Below are positions 27,901 through 40,540 of a DNA stretch of 64,000 nucleotides, one piece after another. The stretch spans positions 18,821,001 through 18,885,000 of the forward strand of contig CM055605.1 of assembly GCA_029379385.1 (NCBI GenBank), written 5' to 3'. The DNA comes from Quillaja saponaria. Its lineage: Eukaryota; Streptophyta; Magnoliopsida; Fabales; Quillajaceae. The notes below the pieces were generated by a model that was given only the letters and a program-made list of their open reading frames with translations, made no database searches and had not been told where the DNA came from. Numbering within the stretch: the stretch's first letter is position 1; each line of letters starts with the position of its first letter. A program made the position numbers and the translations under genes.

Positions 27901-28430
27901 GATTCAAAAAACTAGTTACGTGGAAGGTGTATTTCTTAGAATCAAGTGTTGAACACCCGATTTTTTCTGCCATATCAGCTGCTAATTGCCAGGTGGACAC
28001 CATGCAGGGTGCTCAGTCAGAGTCTGAAACCAGGTCTTGAAGACCCAGCTTTGAATTTGACAAAGCCGAGTCTTTAACCCCCGGTTTCAGTTCAGGGATT
28101 CTTAGCCAAGGGAGATTGCATGGGGCTTGAAGTTTCTAGGCAACAATTCATTTGGGTTGTTGAAGAAATAAGAAAATAATGAGGGAGAAAAAGAAGAATG
28201 ACTGCCAAATGGATTTGAGAAAAGAATGAAGGTAGAGGACTAATTATAAGGAGTTGAGCAACCCAAGTGTTAATTCTTGATCATGAAGCTGTTGGTGGGT
28301 TTGTGACTCAGTTTTGGATGGAATTCAAACTTAGAAGGTGTGTTTGCTAGGTATCACTGGTCAGGGTGGAATTCGAAAACTTATTCGATCTTAATTTGAT
28401 TTCGAATAAAATTTGATTTGAGAACTTAAT
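24930..28430. other. Intergenic, AT-rich
   Basis: It starts with the promoter side of the DUF179 gene. No gene was recognised. Near 26820-27010 a run of CCATCAAAAGC/CACCATT-like phrases forms a degenerate short repeat. The right end (27940-28088) carries three of the 27 bp near-palindromes. Confidence 0.45.
27940..28088. repeat. Cluster of 27-bp near-palindromes (left)
   Basis: Three near-palindromes: 27940-27962 (right arm AACACCCGATT), 28026-28052 (arms GAAACCAGGTCTT and AAGACCCAGCTTT around a single G) and 28062-28088 (arms AAAGCCGAGTCTT and AACCCCCGGTTTC). They are related in sequence to those at 54.6-56.5 kb. Confidence 0.7.
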
Positions 28431-29781
28431 TTGAACACCGTGGTTTAAGAAATACCCCTTTCACGTAACTTATTTTATAATCCATCATTAATTTGGGCTT
28501 TGAGTTTTATGTGAAGATTTTGAATTAGAGTATCTTATTATTCTTAATTAGAATTGTAGACAATGAGAGCAGCTTATAAAAGAAAGGCCCAATTCATTGA
28601 TAAAATCCATTTAGAATTGAGCCTTTTAACTATTCAAAGGAAGAATAACCGGACTTTTCGAATTGTTATAATTGTTGTTTAATTATTTTGACTTAATGAA
28701 GTTAAATGGCCAACTTTAGCCCAAACCCATTTAACTTATCTGTTCCATGTTTCTCATAATTATTTGGTTTTTTTTTTTTTTTTTCTCTTTTCAAAGTTGG
28801 TGGGGAAAGAGGTGATGAATTCATGGCCTAGGTGAAGAGGAGAATCTTAGACTCTGATAAGATGAGGTGATGAGCTATGCTATTTAAATTATGCTCGAAC
28901 TAATAAATAATTATTTGTTTTTTGAATGCATGCTACACTATTATTTTTGCTCATACTAATAATTAATTAATTGGCAGCAGTAGCAGCTCATAATTTTTCT
29001 TAATGTAATAAGGATTTGTTTGCTTCGTGTACGTAACTGTACCTTTTTATATATTGGCACGTAACAACTTGACTATTTGTAATGTATTTAATCTTAATTA
29101 ATATTAACAATTGTTCAGAAAAATCTTAAAATTAAATAACAACTCTTTGAAGAAATAGTTTATAATACCATATATTAACCCTTTTGATTATAATTAACTG
29201 GTAAATTAAGCTCAAATTTGTACATTTACCATCTCTCTCTATATATATTATTAAAATCTCAAAATCTGGTCGGTCTAAGTAACACCACCTTCAATTACAA
29301 TATATCTGTTGATTAATTGCTACATTGCATACTATGATCCATCTAATCTACAGATTTATATTTCACCACCGACAGTTTATAATTAATCTAGAAACTTGTC
29401 AATTTGTTGTGAATATATAAATAAATGAGTGATTAAGTTTCATGCATGCAAGCTTCCCTGTTTGACTTTAAGCAAATTTTCCCCTTCATGCCAAAAGCTA
29501 GCAATAATTTTATCCACTCATAAATGCAATTTTCATTACACCACTTTACCTACTCCTCTTTCTTGACTTTTGTTCAATAATTCTGACTGATTTATGGACA
29601 AGATTGTATAATGGGAAACAACACAATCACACTAAGTTGAAGAAAAACAATACCATGGTTTAGATTTGGAGAATAATGTTAAATTAAACCATATTAATCA
29701 TATCCAGGCTGTTATTAAATGTAAGTATAATATTTAATTTTATAAGAAAAATTTATGATTGAGATGATAAGAAATGACTAG

Positions 29782-29790
29782 TATATATAA
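29782..29790 (+). promoter_or_regulatory. TATA box of extensin copy 1
   Basis: TATATATAA lies 70 bases before the ATG at 29860, which leaves a leader of plausible length. The equivalent position in copy 2 carries TATATATA at 57831-57838. Confidence 0.6.
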
Positions 29791-29859
29791 GGGTGGTATT
29801 AGCTCTTTGCATTCACCCATACCATTTGACAATTATTCTTCTTAAGATCTATAGCAGCA

Positions 29860-30729
29860 ATGACAATATTGCAATGGCCTCTACTTGTTTATGGCCTGGC
29901 ATTTTGCATGATTTCCACTGTTGTGGTTGCCAATAACCCATATATTTATTCTTCCCCTTCACCATTATTCCATTTTCCTGAACCTTACTACAACCATCCA
30001 CCTTTTCAGTTTCCATTACCCCCATTCCATTTTGAACACCCCCCTTACTATACTTACACTTCACCACCACCAGCTTTTCCTTCTCCTCCACCACCTTATA
30101 TTTACAAAACACCACCACCTCCATACTATTCACCACCACCACCACCTTCAGTTCACAAATCACCACCTTATATTTACAAATCACCGCCCCCACCATCACC
30201 TTCACCACATCCTCCATACATCTACAAATCGCCACCACCGCCTTCCCCATTACCCCCACCTCCTTATGTCAAGAAATCCCCTCCTCCACCCTCCCCGTCA
30301 TCACCTCATCCATATGTCTACAAGTCTCCACCCCCGCCATCTCCATCACCACCTCGTCCATATCTCTACAAATCACCTCCTCCACCTTCTCCATTGCCTC
30401 CTCCCCCATACGTATACAATTCACCACCCCCTCATTATGTCTATAAATCACCACCTCCACCTTCTCCATCACCTCCTCCTCCATATGTTTACAAGTCCCC
30501 ACCTCCACTCTCTCCATCACCACCACATTCTTATGTCTATAAATCACCTCCACCGCCATCTCCTCCTCCACCATATGTCTATATTTCTCCACATCCTCCA
30601 TTGCCCTCACCTCCTCCTCCTTGTGTCGAAAAATCCCCACTGCCACCGTCTTCATTTCCATTTCCCCATCCGCTACCTCACCACCCTTACCCCTACTACT
30701 CAGTGCCCCCACCGCCAAAAGGCTATTGA
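29860..30729 (+). CDS. Extensin-like hydroxyproline-rich cell-wall protein, copy 1
   Basis: A single-exon gene for a 289-residue secreted structural protein of the cell wall. Residues 1-24 form a signal peptide (hydrophobic [17 protein letters not shown], then N). The mature part opens with Tyr/Phe/Pro-rich sequence, then about a dozen repeats that combine SPPPP or [12 protein letters not shown] with PYVYK or PYIYK. In extensins the prolines of SPPPP are hydroxylated and arabinosylated, and YxY motifs make isodityrosine cross-links; here YIY and YVY are frequent. The protein ends [12 protein letters not shown]. The ATG is the first in the leader after the TATA box. Long open frames in other phases and on the minus strand are by-products of the Pro-rich codons. 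The gene shares its flanks with copy 2. Confidence 0.93.
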   Translation: MTILQWPLLVYGLAFCMISTVVVANNPYIYSSPSPLFHFPEPYYNHPPFQFPLPPFHFEHPPYYTYTSPPPAFPSPPPPYIYKTPPPPYYSPPPPPSVHKSPPYIYKSPPPPSPSPHPPYIYKSPPPPSPLPPPPYVKKSPPPPSPSSPHPYVYKSPPPPSPSPPRPYLYKSPPPPSPLPPPPYVYNSPPPHYVYKSPPPPSPSPPPPYVYKSPPPLSPSPPHSYVYKSPPPPSPPPPYVYISPHPPLPSPPPPCVEKSPLPPSSFPFPHPLPHHPYPYYSVPPPPKGY

Positions 30730-32785
30730 TATTAAATATTCTGCATCTGGTCACCTTAGTTTTCATATGATTTGGAAGTCAATTTATTTTCCGCAATAGC
30801 TTTTCTTCCTTTAATTGGATGTCATGTACGTGTGAGTATCAACTTTAGCATTATATTAATTTTCATTTTTGAGCTTCTTGTAACTGATGAGGATTTGTAT
30901 GTATAATGTGTAAAACTGATGAAGTCAGTCATTGTAATCTACTTGGAAGTTTTAATATATATTGTTATGTTATATATCAATTACTGTGAACCAAAAAAAT
31001 AAATCCTTTATGATTATTATCTTTTAGGAGTACAAACTTTAGATACATATTTAATTTGAAGGAAATAAACTTCACAAACATATATTTTAGATTCTAGATT
31101 CTGTTTAAATTTAATGAATTTGTCTTAATTAAAAATACGATAAAAAAATTAATCTCGAATGACTTTATAATAAAAAAAAAAAGTGAATGATTAAAATATA
31201 AATTAGTATAATCTTCAAGACAAAAACAGTAAATAAGCAATACACCTTTATCCTAATAAGACAGTCCTTCATTGTGTTTTATGTTCAACTAAAATTAAAT
31301 TAATTGGATGATTGAGAATTTTAAAAAATATTGTGAATGGTTAAAATTACAAAAATTATAGAAATTCTATCAATAAGAAATTCTAAAAGAGCAGAATTCC
31401 TAAATTTTAAGCTTATAAATTTTTTTAAGAAAAGCCCCAATACACTATATTTGTAAAAACAGAAGAAGAAGATAAAGCAGCCTCGATAAGATTATGCTTA
31501 CTATATTCAAGATCCTATAAATAATTATTCCTAATAAAATATTTGTTGCAAATAATTTAGACCAAGTCTCCGATATATATATCTATTAAAATAAATGACT
31601 TTCATTCTGGTGTTGCCATATACTTATAAAAATACCGCCTACGATCTACCCAAAAAAAAAAAATACAGCCTACGCTTCAATAAAAAAAAACCACTTACGC
31701 CATTGAAATCCTTCCTTATAATATAAACCAATCATTTAAAATGACCACATTAGAATTGTGATTATCGCCTAACATATAATTAATAAATAGTCTCAAATTA
31801 TATATAAATTTATTGCTTTTTATTAATTTAAAACGATGTGTAAGAAAAATTAAAAAGAAAAGCTGAAATTACAATATTTGTTATCTCATTGATGACTGAG
31901 AATATGAAGCATCAAATGTTATTCATCTACCTTAATCTGTAACTTTTCAAATTAATCAACTACTTAAATTGTTTGAAAAATGGTAAATTCTGAAGCTCAA
32001 AACTTTCAAACTAATGATGGAAAACCTCAAGCTCAATAGCGAAGCTATCTATAGTAGTTGCGTATCGAAATCATCTCATGCTTATTGGTTAAACTCTTAT
32101 GACCTCTCTGTTTTGGCTTTTTTTTCTTCTTTAAATTAAATATCTATGGAGATGTAAAAATAAATAAATAAAATTATCAGATAAATCTTCATAAACATAA
32201 ATAAATATTACTCTTAAATGTGTACTAAAATCTAATTAGTTTCACATAATCTGTTTTTAGTTTCCAATGCAAATAGTGAATGTACTCTATTTTAGCAATA
32301 TAGATAAAAGGCATAGGATTTTTATTTTTTTATTTCATAATTTTATTATCTTATTTGATATAATTATTTGAAAGTTGTGTATTTAATATCTATTTAACTA
32401 TAAGGTTACTTAGCATGTTAATTTGTTTAAATTTACTCTATTTTTTTCTTTTACAAAAATATGATCTATAATTTTTAGTTTTCTTTTCTTCAATTTTTTT
32501 AATAAAATAAATAAATAATCAATGAATTTTCACAGGTAGTTCTCAAATTTATTACAATCAATTAGGCCCTACTTAAGGCCTTCAAAATTTATGGGAACAT
32601 TGGGTCCAGTCTGGTCCTTTCGTTAGTAAAATTTATACTAAATTGCACTTTTTATTCTCACAGTTTACCTTAGAACTTACTTTAAAAATTAAAATTAAGC
32701 ACATATAGTTTCAAAATCGAACCAATATGGTTTCTATTATTATCTTCTATCTAAATTAACTTAATTGAAGATGACATAAATCAAT

Positions 32786-33194
32786 ACTAGCATCCTCGCA
32801 TATGTTTTTGTTTTTCTTAGGGGAAAGGCATAAAATTCTTTTTCAGCTTATACTCTTATACTAACGTGTCAAGTTCTTCTAAAGACGTATTTTTCTATCA
32901 TGATGTAAGTTCTTCACTCTCACGCATGTCTTCTATTTGCATGTAAAATTCTAGAGCCAGCAAACTCTTAATTTGTTATTATAACAGTGTTCATTACATT
33001 AAGAGTTTGTCAATTCTAAAATTTTACATGCACATAGAGGAAGCACAGGAGAGTGAAGAACTTACACACTGATAGAAGAGTACATCCTTTCTTAGAAGAA
33101 CTTGACACATTGGTATAAGAGTATGCACTGTAAAGAATTTTATATCTTTCCCTTAAAAAAACAAAAGCATCTGAGCATGCATGAGGATGCTAGT
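32786..33194. mobile_element. Fold-back (MITE-like) element with ACTAGCATCCTC ends
   Basis: Two arms of about 190 bases are inverted copies of each other around a loop of about 30 bases. The left end is ACTAGCATCCTCGCAT and the right end GAGGATGCTAGT. Internal pairs include GTGTCAAGTTCTTCTAA with its complement, and GTAAGTTCTTCACTCT with its complement. It has no coding capacity. The RNA would form a long hairpin. Confidence 0.75.
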
Positions 33195-33249
33195 ATCATA
33201 AAATAACTTTACAGTGTTACCATAAACAAATTTTTTTTGGAAAAACATA

Positions 33250-33283
33250 TGAGCACGTGCGATAGCACATGTGAGGATGCTAG
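33250..33283 (+). mobile_element. Helitron-like 3' terminus
   Basis: The hairpin GTGCGATAGCAC is followed by a short spacer and CTAG, then T. This fits the Helitron rule of a small hairpin about 10 bases before CTRR with insertion before T. A shorter version (AGCACGTGCGAGAATGCTAG, then T) ends at 33976. A matching 5' TC end was not located. Confidence 0.35.
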
Positions 33284-34355
33284 TTAATATAAATGAAGAT
33301 GTTATGAAAAATATTATTGTCCCTAACTTAACAATATTCATATATGTTTTGGTTTTTTTTTTTTTTTTTTTTGTGATAAAATATTCAATTAAGTTCAAAA
33401 TCATATATTTGAGATTAAATTTGTTTTATCAATAAATTTTAGCATTTTCTACCTTGCTTATCTTTATAGCTTGAAAATTTATGAAAAAGCATTTTTAAAA
33501 TCCTTAAATTTATGAACAAATTTTATTTTTTATTTTTAAAAGGCTACAACTTTGATAGAATGTTTGAAATCGCTTAATTTACAATAGAATTGTAAAACTC
33601 AGCAGTCTAGCTTTCAGTTTTCCAACAAAACATTTCATCATTTCTTGACTTAATTGAGTATCTCAATTTAGTGGCAATTCTTAAATCTAAAACACTTTGA
33701 ATATAATGCTAGTACTTGATTCCAACACATCCATTTTAACTAGTTGAAACTAAAATCTCATCAGAAATAACTTGCTTAGTGACATGAAAAAAGAAGAAGA
33801 AGAGGTAAGAAAGCGAGAATAAAAAAAGATAGGTGCAAAGACTCAATGGAAGCTATTGTAACAAATGGAGTTGACGGCATTGCATTAGTAAATGAATCCT
33901 TCCATCAAAACTCCGAAAAGAAAAAGAAAAAAGAAAGAAGCTATTTTAAGCGGGAGAGCACGTGCGAGAATGCTAGTTATTACAAAATTTAAAAATCAAT
34001 TCTGATTCAAGCTATCAAATTGAAAATAGTTACTTCAAATTAATATATGTTCTACGCGATAAATAAGTTTCTATATCCTCGCTCATTTATGGCCAAAAGT
34101 GCTAGCAACTCTATCACCAGTCTCAGTTTGTAGTGAAAACTTACACTTGCTAACAAAAAACACTGATACAAAAGCCTCCATCAAACAATTAGAAACAATC
34201 CACCTCAAGTAACTTGATTATAAGCTGTGTACAAAAACAAAAGTAGGTTTAACAACAATTTCAGTCAGACCAACATTGTCATTGCATCAAACACCAAATA
34301 AAAATAAATAAATAAAAAACAAAAAAAATTAAATATAATCACATAAAGAAGACGC

Positions 34356-34501
34356 TTGGATGTAATGGAACTCCAATTTATAGGGTCACAAAATTACCAA
34401 AAACTTCATCTTTCTTTACAAATTACCTTTGGATGTAATGGAACTCCAATTTCTAGGGTCACATAATTCTAAAAACTTCATCTTCCTTTGCTTTCCACTA
34501 T
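34356..34501. repeat. 73-bp tandem duplication
   Basis: Units 34356-34428 and 34429-34501 both begin TTGGATGTAATGGAACTCCA and share AGGGTCACA and AACTTCATCTT, with a few differences. Confidence 0.8.
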
Positions 34502-35856
34502 CATTCTTCATAACATCTTGATCCTTATTCCCCTCTGTTTTTAAATTTTCACTCAGCCACAACTGAAATTCACTAAAAAGAAAAAGTTTTTGAGTTTTAT
34601 TGTGTTGAATTAACTTAGGTTTGGTAACCCTCCACATATATTGTAGTTTTCATCTTTTAAAATCTATCCACCTACAATACTACAGAAAATCATGCGCAAT
34701 AGTGTCTGAAAAGAAAAAAAAAAAAAAAAAAAAAGAAGAGTACTAAATGAAAGACTCAATACCATATAACATACCATTATTAAGGAAAAGAAATTAAGGT
34801 AGTTTATAACAAGAAAGAACAAAATAATTTTTCTTAAACAATTAATAAAAGCCAATGTATTAAACCAAAATAGAAAAAAGGCATGCAAAGGCCCATTTTC
34901 TTTATACAATGAACAATAAAAAAGATTTGTGAAGAGCAAATAGATCTCAAATACTAAAATTGTTAGACGGCCATATTTCTAGCCTAGTATTATAAATGCA
35001 TCTAGACAGCCTTGAAACCAATGGCACCTTGATCTCAGAAAATTTGTAAATGATCAACATATACATGACATCTTCTACGACAATTTCACATTGATACTCC
35101 TTTAACTGTGCAATCCTCCTAGAATTCAGAAACATTTGGATGTCAAAATTTGAAAGAACAAGTATCTAGTATCTACAGAATGGGTTTTATGCAAACATAA
35201 GTATTCCAATAGTAATTTATGCCTTCAAATTTAATTTCATCAATGTTGTAAACCTGCTTGCAGGAAAATTGGCAATTCATTGATCATGAGGAAATTGAAA
35301 CAATCGCCAATGTCTTAAGGGCTCAAAGATGTCTACCTATGAGTTATTTTTCATTATGAGGATTGAGGACAAATAACTACACATTACAATAATCCTATCT
35401 ATCACATACGAAAGCAGGCAAGTTGCTCAAACAAATATAGATTAAAATTCAAGAAAAACAAATCTAGATTTAAATTCAGGCAGTTTGATTAATAACAATA
35501 TACATATCAAGTTTGCAATACAGTACACACATAAATGAATACATAAGAGAGTAATAGAGACATATGAAAAATGTATATATTTCAGAAAACACAGCATAAC
35601 AAATAAAGAATTGTTGGCATGGAAAATAGAGTTTAACATGTAAACATCAAAATGGTCATATTGCTGTAAAAGTTTTAACTTTTCTTCTTTGTGACAAGAA
35701 AGAGTAAAATTCTTTTCTTTTTTTTAATTACCCAAATTCTAAATTTCGACCACCACTTTTGCTTATATAGAAAAGATCATGGTATTTGGTTCAAACATGA
35801 GAATTTAAATACATGAAATGAGGGTTGGGTTAGCAAAATGTAATTTATCATTTGTA

Positions 35857-36115
35857 TGTTCCACAATTTCCGACTGGGTCTCTCTGAATTGCTTCCCAAT
35901 GGGTTTCTCCACAGGCAATGTGGATAACCCACCACCGTTTCTGTGCTTCTTCAACTTCTGCTTTTGACTCCATTTCTACAATTTCTTGCTGAATACTGAA
36001 GAGGCAGACCAGAAACTTCCAGCAATATCCTTGAAATCCCTTAAGTCTTCTTAGCTTGGGAATCGAGATCTATGTGATCCATCATGGTCTTCAGCTATTC
36101 CTCTTCTTCTTGTTC
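35857..36115 (-). pseudogene. OPS: OCTOPUS/UPF0503 (DUF740) gene fragment
   Basis: The minus strand encodes pieces of the OPS family of plasma-membrane proteins involved in phloem patterning: an acidic EEEE run followed by LKTMMDHIDLDSQ, then DFKDIAGSFWSASSVFSKKL, then KWSQKQKLKK, RNGGG and PVEKPIGKQFRETQSEIV, in family order. Three lesions are visible: TAG between the acidic run and LKTMM, a frame change just before DFKDIAG, and TAG where the family has a Gln codon after SKKL. Only about 85 codons of a much longer protein are present, and neither end has splice or start signals. It is a dead fragment, probably carried here by a transposon or by a retro-copy event. Confidence 0.75.
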
Positions 36116-38500
36116 GGTTCCTAAATTCATAGCTGCCGCAGTTAGTTATTTCATTAGATAGTAAAAAAAGTGACTCCCATTGAATCAACCATTAAAAGAA
36201 ATACAAAGAAACACGTAGAAAATCGGGGGTTAAGGGAGAAGAACATCTGATCACAAAAAGTGAGTGGAAAAGAAACAAAGAAGAGAAATAGAACTACAGC
36301 TTACAGAATTTAATCAAATAGTTTTAACTCTCAAAGAAAAAGAAAAGAATTTGTGATTTGTAATTTCTAGTGCCCTGCAGCAATAATTTATATGTGTATA
36401 CATTTCGAGAGCATAAGAAATCGAAGACATAATATGTGATTAAATATACAATATACATGAGAAAGAGATAAAATAGAAGAAAGAAACCTGATACTGGGGA
36501 CGAGATTTCTTACACAAATGGAACCATTCTATTGAAAACAAATGCAACACTAAATCTTATGGAACAATAATCTTCAAAAATCTAGATTTCACAAAACAAA
36601 AGAGAATAGAGACCGCTAAATGAAAATTCAGTCTATAAGAAAGGGAGTAAGAAGAAGTTACTTAAAAATAGTTTATCACAAAAGTCAGACTTACATCCTG
36701 AAAACTATATATCAAAAAGAAAGAAAAAAGAGAACATACGATTCAAATTCCAATTAGAAATCCTAAATTGTATCAGAAAAATTATTACTATAATTAAAGA
36801 ACCAAATCTCAAAAGCAAAGGGGAAAAATCCATAAACCAAAATAGCAAATATAAAAAATGTATGGGTAGTCTACCTCATCTGAGAATAGCCACAAATTTT
36901 GATGAAGTGTTTAAGTCGATTGGGTTAACTGTAACATCTATGAAAGAAAAAAGGAAAATCAGGGAAGAAATTCAGCAAGCCAAAGAATAAAAAAGTTAAC
37001 TCGAAGGAGAGAAAAGGTTTGTGATGATGATCCAGACACCCAATTGATGCGATATGCTCTTTACCTTCTTTTTTTTTTTACATTATACAATGAAGAAATT
37101 GGTCCCCCACAAACTGGCCTCAAAATAAAATCACCAAAAATAAAAAATAAAAAAAATCATGAAATGAATATATTTATGCATGTCAGTCAAGTTGTGAAGA
37201 ACAGGAGGGTTGATAGCGAAGCCTGAAGAAAGCAAAGATGAAGGCGCTTCCTGTGATGCGTGAGAAAGGGATAAGATAAAAGTATTCCCCAATGTTCATT
37301 TAGTGGGTTTGCCCATGTTTTTTTTGGAGAACCTTTTGCATACTTGTTTTGGTAATTGTCTATGTGATAAATTTCTTAGTCGCAGAAGAACAATTGTAGG
37401 TGAACTAAACAATTAAGAGACTTAAGAAAGGAAAAAAAATATAGATGCATTATAAGTGATTACGAAATGAAGAAAAGGAACAATATACACGTGAAAGAAG
37501 GAGAAATAACTTGGCTACTAACCATACATAAAAGAAAAAAAGATTAAGAATTCTCATCAAAAGCCAACAAAGTCATTACATCAAACTCATGAACTGATAA
37601 ATCGCATGAATAAAGGAAACCTATATTAATGCAAACAAACCCCTAAAATTTGAACAACAAAAGCAAACGCAAACGCACATAGAAACTATACTGAATTTCA
37701 TATCCACAAATCAAAACTTTGATCCCTAGATGAACCCATAACTCCACCCAACCAACCCCAAAAGGCAAACTAAATTTGAAAGAAAAAGATTCAACAACAA
37801 TTATGGCAATGCTAAGAAAAAATTCAATCAATGAGTGATTTGAACAAATAATGAAACAAAAACACCATGCTTTGCTTGTAGATACAGTGGCAGAGAGTTG
37901 AAGACAAAATCAAGGTAGAGAGATAAAGAGGGTACTTACATCATTGGGAGCTGGAGTCATTACGGTCATAGTTGAATATGGAATTGAACTTTATGTAGGT
38001 TATAGAAGAAAAAAATTCAGAAAAATTCAGAGAATTCTTATATCAATAACCATCATTAACGTATTTGGAGAATGCAAATAAAAGATGACATGTCAATAGT
38101 GTCAAAGAAAATATTTTTAATTTTAAAATATATATAAAATAAACAATTTAAATTATAAGTTCTTGAATTTAAGACTATGATGTCAATACATATGTTTTAA
38201 ATGTGGTCTACTATCTTTTGTTGAGTCATTTTGAATAAAAGATGATGGCAGGGATCATAGTGGCTCGATTTTAAAACTATGAGTTTTTAATTTTAACTTT
38301 TTAATTATAAGAATTAAAATAGATTATAGTACAAAATATAGGGTTGAAAGTATAATTAAGCCTAAATTTTATTGAGAAACCATCATTAAATTACATTAAC
38401 ATCAAAGTCTTATTTATTAAGCTAATATTACATTGAGATTTTTAATATATATTTTTAAAATCGACACATATCTCTTTTAAAATATGAAAAATATATATAT
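36116..38500. other. Intergenic, no gene recognised
   Basis: AT-rich, with purine-rich minus-strand runs. Open frames at 37044-37226 and 37643-37831 show no protein-like features. Confidence 0.4.
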
Positions 38501-38509
38501 AAATGACGG

Positions 38510-38990
38510 TCGTCTATCCACTAAACCTAGGGAAGGGATTTGAAAAATAAATTGAACATAAAACTTTAAATTGAAAGTTTAATACTACAATATTTAAATA
38601 CAAGATTGAGAGTAACCAAATGGAGACCATAGTGGTCCCTAAGAGTGGGAGAGGATAACAAAGTTAGTGAAGTAGGGAACAACACGACTGCTCTGATATG
38701 TTACACTAAAATTTGAATAAAATAAAGACAGTAATTAAGTGCATAAATTAAAAGGGAAGGTAAAATGGCAATAATCCATATGCTAAACCTAAGGAAGGGA
38801 TTGTAAAAATAAATTGAACATAAAACTTTAGATTGAAAGTTTGATACTACATGATTGAAATACAATATTGTGAGTAAAAGAAGAAAGTTCCAAAAAGGTA
38901 GTTCCTGAAGGGAGTTTTCTAAAACTCTAAAACAAGTTATGCCTTCACATAAGAGAATGGCTCTCTTTAAATAGAAAAAATTTGATTTAC
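38510..38990 (-). mobile_element. Degenerate LTR-element remnant
   Basis: Two direct repeats, 38520-38614 and 38783-38877, share CTAAACCTA, GGAAGGGATT, AATAAATTGAACATAAAACT and TTGAAAGTTT. Between them, the minus strand reads TGTAACATATCAGAGCAG, which resembles the end of an LTR followed by the TATCAGAGC primer-binding site that is complementary to initiator tRNA-Met. This suggests the ends of a collapsed LTR element on the minus strand. Limits are uncertain. Confidence 0.4.
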
Positions 38991-39379
38991 TATTCACTAC
39001 ACTAACTTATTACATTGGTTCACTACAATGAACAATATCTTATCATAACTGGTAAAGTGAACAGTGTTATGTCAACAATTGCTACAATAAAAATGAGCAA
39101 TAACTTTTGAACAATAATTTCAAGACTACAAGTTTTTCTGAGATTGATGTTGTACCAATCATTTTCATTAGATTGTGCATAATAAGTTGATCCTACCCCT
39201 AATATTCTAGAAAAGAAGCTGGAACTATCTTGTTTGGTGTTGTTGAAATTCCTTCATTAGCATCTGATTGAAATAATTGACCTATCTCCTTGAGATGTTG
39301 GAGATATTCTTGTTTGTTTGAACTAGAAGCTTACTTTGTTGAAATATTTGATTTCCGCTATAGGAATTGAAAGGCTTCC

Positions 39380-40540
39380 TGTGTGGGTTCTTAAGGCATT
39401 GTAGGTGTTGATTGCGCTAATGCTAGACCAGTTGAGCATGAGCTTTGGTAGCATTTAATATTGCCCAACATTTTGTTGAACCTTGTCGTTGGACATGAAT
39501 TTGTATTGTAATTTTTTAGAATACTTGTACTGCTATGAATATACAACACTAGGAAAAATTTGGAAAAGAAATGTAACAAGATTGGATTATGATCTTTGTT
39601 GATCAAAATATTGAAAGAAAGTATGCATGCCTTCTGCTACTAGATTATGTAATATTTTGGTACAAGAACCATGGAGATCCCACCACTGAGTGACCCATTA
39701 CAGGAAATTATATTGAAGATGATTCTCGAAATAAATTAATCAAGAATTCTTGTAGCTCTTGTTTTGGAAGTAAAATATTTTGTACTAAACATCTTGATAA
39801 TCCCAATAATTATAACTAATAGGATCAAATGGTTGAGAAAATTTGCAAGGTTTGGCTAGTTTAGAGCTCCAATGGGTAGAACTTAAAACCTTGAGAATTT
39901 GGATGATGGAGTGGATGATAAAATTGGTATCAATTTTTTATTTATCATGTTTATTAGTAACAGAGTCACTATCAACCAAGATACATTCGTAAAATTTGAG
40001 TTTGGGAAAGGTGAGAAGGTGCAAAATGCCTGTCTTTTGGAAATATTTTTTGACGAATACAATTATTAATCCAAAATTCTAGTTTCATTCGAACGATATT
40101 TTAAGGAATGTCTTTAGGGACATAGAAGGTTTGTGACTTATTAGAAGGGAGGGGAGTTACCTTAAGTGGTATTAAGAGTTACAGATTTTGACAACTGGTT
40201 GATATCGTGCAGAATATAAAATAAAATAGGAGAATACCCACTTACCTAAGTGAGATTTAGAGTAGGAAAAGACCCAAAATCACCAAATCTAAGAGATTAG
40301 AATTACTAGTTTCATGGGTTGATCCTTTCTTTTGAAGATAAACGATGAGGAATATAGTGTGAAAGACAGGAAAATGATTGGCAAGAAAAATGGATGAAAT
40401 TATTTAGTTAGGTAGTAACAATTTTGAAGGGAATGGAGTGGATAGGAGGGGGTGTTGAGTGGTTGATCTGAAATGGGCAGCCTTGGAAAGTTAGTTACAA
40501 CTAAGGATGGGCAAAATGAAAGGGATAAGGTGGATGGTTT
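39380..40540 (-). pseudogene. Decayed retroelement or pararetrovirus-like coding remnant
   Basis: One minus-strand frame across 39380-40200 shows protein-like, Trp- and Tyr-rich phrases (for example YNYWDYQDV, then QWWDLHGSCTKIL) broken by many stops. The tone is that of a retroelement or endogenous pararetrovirus polyprotein segment rather than a host gene. No reverse transcriptase or protease motif was seen. The family is not assigned with confidence and the sequence cannot code for an intact protein. Confidence 0.35.

Larger units (their letters stand above)
28431..31545. repeat. Segmental duplication, copy 1 (extensin segment)
   Basis: This 3.1 kb stretch is closely matched by 56514-59417 continued at 63820-64000, in the same orientation. 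The match covers about 1.4 kb of upstream sequence, the extensin gene and the 3' flank. It differs by scattered substitutions and small indels. The left edge of homology starts at TTGAACACC. Confidence 0.93.
31546..35856. other. Intergenic, AT-rich, transposon debris
   Basis: No gene was recognised. It contains a fold-back element (32786-33194), further ends of the same type (33250-33283, 33955-33976), a 73 bp tandem repeat (34356-34501) and T or A runs at 33352-33372 and 34709-34731. Confidence 0.45.

Noticed and set aside
27711..28040. 109-codon frame before the extensin segment
   Set aside because: Its end runs through the palindrome cluster; the composition is not protein-like.
29849..30799. 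Long open frames overlapping extensin copy 1 in other phases and on the minus strand
   Set aside because: They arise from CCA/CCT-rich repeats lacking stops in every phase. They give His/Leu- or Val/Met-rich low-complexity proteins with no signal peptide.
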